Shown here piece by piece: positions 60,994 through 64,000 of a DNA stretch of 64,000 nucleotides. This stretch comes from Trichoderma breve. Taxonomy: Eukaryota; Ascomycota; Sordariomycetes; Hypocreales; Hypocreaceae. The position numbers were made by a program, and so were the translations under genes. Location of the stretch: assembly GCF_028502605.1 (NCBI RefSeq), contig NC_079233.1, positions 4,774,001 to 4,838,000 of the forward strand, given 5' to 3'. Position 1 is the stretch's first letter, and the number at the start of each line of letters is the position of its first letter. Below the pieces are notes generated by a model. The model had not been told where the DNA came from. It did no database searches and saw only the letters and a program-made list of their open reading frames with translations.

Positions 60994-62388
60994 ATGGCCA
61001 TGGCTTCATCATTACAACAGACGCAGCCGTCGGGCCTGAGCAGCCATGGCAAGCTCACCAAGTCGCGCAGCCGCATCGTCGTCAAGCCCATCCTCAAGCG
61101 CCTGCACCACGTCCACTCCCACTCGGAGCGCAACTCGCTGGACCTCAACCGCGGCTGGGACGACCAGCCCGTGGCCACGACGCCCGAGCTCGAGTACAGC
61201 TCCTTCGATTTTGGCTCGCGCGATCTCGACGACCTGACCAGCGACCGCCGGCTCTACTCCAACTACCCAGCTGCGCCAGCTGCCGGCGCAAAGCTCGTCC
61301 GCGACGTCAGCTTCACAGATGTCGGCCCTGTGGCGCCTGGCCTTGGCCGCGCAAACACCTTTTCTTCTTCTCATGCGCGCTCAACCAGCGGCAATTCCGT
61401 CTCAGCCACTGCTGCCCGCATCGGATCCTTCATCCACCCTTCAAGGCAGATGCCCCGGACCTCGACGCCGCCTTTGAACTCGTACGCCAACTCGGTTGTG
61501 TCGCTGGACAACGGCCTGACGGGCCAGCAGCGGGATTTGACAGCTGCCATCGCCGAGAGCGACAGCGGCGACAACGACGAGCTTGACTTTGACGAGCCGC
61601 TGGCCTCGCCCACCTCTCTGCGTCTCTCTCAATCCGAGTCTAACCCAGCCGGCGCCGCGGCAACAAAGAAGCTCTCATACTCCTCCAGCCTCAGGTCCAA
61701 CTCGCCCAACTCAAAACCAACGGCCACTGGCCGCCCATCTCTGTCCGGAAGCCAGCGCACCAGCTCGGATGGCCCTTCAGTGAGGGCTGCCACCACTCGC
61801 TCCAACTCGGGCCCCTCTGTACAACGTCTCACCCAAGGCGCTGTGAATCACCAATCCACTGCAAACGAGGGTGCTTCTGTGCCATTGCTCATCTCTACCA
61901 CGCAGCAAAAGACTGCCTCCAACCCCATCTGCTCTACAACACCCACATCCCCTTTCCGCGCTTCTCTAGACATGAATGGTTTCCGCCTTCGCTCACGGAG
62001 CGAGATGGACACGTCCACCCGCCAGGAGCAGGTCCGCGAGGCCCGTCGCAAGTTCGAGGCCAAGGAGAAGGAAAAGGAAGAAAAGTATGCTCGTGAGCAG
62101 ATCCTCAAGCGGGAGCGTGCTGCCGCCAAGGAAGCCCACAAGAATGAGCGGGCGCAGGCTCAGAAGCGAAAGACGAGCTTTGGACACACCAGCACCCTCT
62201 CCAGCGCGAGAAACTCGTCCAGCGTCCGCGAAAAGACCGAGTCCGATCCGCTCAACGGAGGCCAGGCGCAAGAGCCGCAGTTCCAGGCCCCCTCCAGAAG
62301 CAAGACGGCCAAGCGCAGGACAAACAGCCTCTGGACCGCCTTCATGCTTTGGCTGAGAACCCGCCTTCTTAAGCTGGCCAGGCGATAG
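60994..62388 (+). CDS. hypothetical protein with charged helix and basic C-terminal tail
   Basis: A single-exon protein of 464 residues. ATG 60,994 (MAMASSLQQTQ) is preceded by CACATACCCCAG; a second ATG six bases on is also possible. Residues 1-330 are Ser/Asn/Pro-rich and low in structure, with short ordered-looking pieces (KSRSRIVVKPILKRLHHVHS at about 25-45, SFTDVGPVAPGLGRANTFSS at about 105-125). Residues 343-393 form a long, highly charged helix (REARRKFEAKEKEKEEKYAR and following), a likely single helix or coiled coil. The end (SLWTAFMLWLRTRLLKLARR, 445-464) is a basic amphipathic helix that could bind membranes or a partner. I know no named domain here. The codon use and length argue for a real gene, probably one of the conserved filamentous-fungal proteins of unknown function. 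Confidence 0.8.
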   Translation: MAMASSLQQTQPSGLSSHGKLTKSRSRIVVKPILKRLHHVHSHSERNSLDLNRGWDDQPVATTPELEYSSFDFGSRDLDDLTSDRRLYSNYPAAPAAGAKLVRDVSFTDVGPVAPGLGRANTFSSSHARSTSGNSVSATAARIGSFIHPSRQMPRTSTPPLNSYANSVVSLDNGLTGQQRDLTAAIAESDSGDNDELDFDEPLASPTSLRLSQSESNPAGAAATKKLSYSSSLRSNSPNSKPTATGRPSLSGSQRTSSDGPSVRAATTRSNSGPSVQRLTQGAVNHQSTANEGASVPLLISTTQQKTASNPICSTTPTSPFRASLDMNGFRLRSRSEMDTSTRQEQVREARRKFEAKEKEKEEKYAREQILKRERAAAKEAHKNERAQAQKRKTSFGHTSTLSSARNSSSVREKTESDPLNGGQAQEPQFQAPSRSKTAKRRTNSLWTAFMLWLRTRLLKLARR

Positions 62389-64000
62389 GAGAGCCAGAAC
62401 CCTTTCAAGGCTTCTCAGAAGAGCAGTGACAAAGCGCAGGCTGCTTCCAATTCCGACTGCTACATTATATCAACAACCTACACTCAACGCGCACGGGTCC
62501 GTTCAACCGCTGGATTCGATTAATCGGTAGCCTACCGCTACTAAACATTTTCCTATTGCCTCGGCCATTTACTGAGGACATACATACACCACACGTATGT
62601 GTGTATGTATAATTATTTCTCCTTCGCCCTCATACCACTCATCATCAATCGATTTAGCGAATCATATGAAACTACTAGCGAGGCTGAGATGCTGGATTTT
62701 GCCAACATCTCCATTATTTATGATTTTTTTTCTCTTTTTCTCTCACGGCCCTTTGATACAGATGGGGAGCAACAGACCCCAGGCGAACGCAGCATCTGGC
62801 AATGCCGTTTTTTATCATCTTTTGACGCGAATCACAATGCAAACTTGTCTTTCTGCGAGGCGTTACGGAAACCGGAATTAGTACAAGCATAAGGGCGGAA
62901 ATGTTTGACAGCTTTTTTTTTCTTTAATCTCTCACTCACACACATTTGTTGAGTTTTGATGAAATTTTTCTATACTTGACCCATTTCGCTTGGGTCCATT
63001 ACGAATTGCATACAGGAGGAAATACACATTTTAGGGGCATCAATGCTTTGGAGCGTTAGAACAGGAAAGGAGAATTTCCTTGGGAGCCCAAGCAAATAAC
63101 AAAGAAACAAACCAACAAATTAACAAAACATTACGAATTTTTTCACCAAAAAAATTTGAATATCATGGACAGACTTTTTGGAGAAAGTAGGACGATTTGG
63201 TCTTGTCCCAAAGGTGGCTTCTTGTTCGGAGATTGGTTACGGATCGCTTGGGGAAGTGTCTTGGATTTGACGCTCGTGAGTTTTCGGGGAGGCAGTTTTG
63301 GCGGAGGTTGGATGGGGATTAATAGAGGCGAGGGATCCGTACAATCTGTAGTTGTTGTTTTAGGCTAGTTGGTGTGGAATACGAACAAGTTGGCACTCAA
63401 AAATCTGGTTTCTCGCCTTTCGTGTGCATGTTTTTGTTTTTGTTGTTTTTGAAGCGGGCATGTGGGATGTCATATGCAACAGGCAGGCTATTGGAGCGGC
63501 TGTATTGATTGGTTCAACTTTGGGGATGTTTGTTTACGGATCTTTTAAACGACAGGTCGTTCATGTTTACAAGTGGAGTGGCATCATTGTACATGAACGA
63601 ATGATGTGATTCGCTGGAAAGGGCTTTTGCCTAATGGGGATCACCAGGGGCGCAGCGATGATCTTGAGGTTTGGAGCGTGTTTTTTGTGTGGTTGCACTC
63701 GGGGAAGTGGGTGGGCTGGTGGTGAGGGGAACGGTGAGGCTCGGTGAATGTGACAGTTTGCAGGTGTCGTGAATTCTTGAGACGTAGATTTTGATCACGC
63801 TTGTTTGAGACGGTGACTACATATGTGCTCACTCGTTTGAATAATGTGGTATTATTAGATGTATTGTTGACATGGCTTACGCACTTGTACATATCATCAT
63901 CATGTCTCTCTACTATACTGCAAGATATTTGTCTCTTCTTTATATTTTTGCATCTTCTCTCGTCATTCAAAGCTTTGATCTTGGCCTCACGTCCACTGCC
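62389..64000. other. 3' flank to the window end
   Basis: The stretch is AT-rich 3' DNA of the gene ending at 62,388, with T-rich and A-rich tracts. No convincing frame or RNA gene is seen up to the window edge. Confidence 0.5.

Noticed and set aside
60729..61586. 285-codon plus-strand frame overlapping the 60,994 gene
   Set aside because: It is a frame-shifted shadow of the better-supported 464-residue protein, with Arg/Pro/His-rich random composition.

Overview
The window is nuclear DNA of a filamentous ascomycete, most likely a Sordariomycete of the order Hypocreales (a Trichoderma-like genome is my best guess). The reasons are short introns (mostly about 50-70 bp, GT(A/G/T)AGT donors, CTAAC-type branch sites, AG acceptors), long mono-exonic stretches in genes, CT-rich promoters, and full-length filamentous-fungal versions of KIN4, GWT1, a CAX-type Ca2+/H+ exchanger and the hyphal GT2 glycosyltransferase. 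Nine protein genes are convincing. Gene density is low for such a genome, and no rRNA, tRNA or CRISPR array was seen.

Layout. 1-4.1 kb: AT-rich and repeat-rich DNA holding one intact gene with a PD-(D/E)XK-like signature, a decayed relative just upstream, and related AT-rich repeats on both sides. 4.1-21.2 kb: four minus-strand housekeeping genes in a row: a proline-repeat SPRY protein, a CAX-type exchanger with an oversized central loop, the KIN4 kinase, and GWT1 (GPI-anchor inositol acyltransferase). GWT1 shares an 836-bp divergent promoter with a plus-strand gene whose last exon is BTB-tail-like (22.0-23.4 kb). 23.4-35.9 kb: a 12.5-kb stretch with no convincing gene, rich in GTACTCGTAC-type motifs. 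35.9-37.7 kb: GT2, a four-exon membrane glycosyltransferase. 37.7-48.2 kb: a second 10-kb stretch without a convincing gene.

46.5-56 kb is a visibly more AT-rich island. It carries an aldo/keto reductase (minus strand) and a complete cytochrome P450 (plus strand), with decayed reading-frame fragments, hairpins and short repeats between and after them. Two oxidoreductases among debris look like the remnant or edge of an accessory (possibly secondary-metabolite) locus. 56-61 kb returns to GC-rich, gene-poor DNA with microsatellites. It leads into a 464-residue unrecognised protein with a long charged helix and a basic amphipathic C-terminus (61.0-62.4 kb).

Functionally the core genes serve cell-surface and growth roles: GPI anchoring (GWT1), surface or hyphal polysaccharide (GT2), mitotic-exit control (KIN4), Ca2+ storage (CAX) and possibly membrane-protein sorting (SPRY). 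All exon boundaries were deduced by eye from splice signals, reading phase and family similarity.
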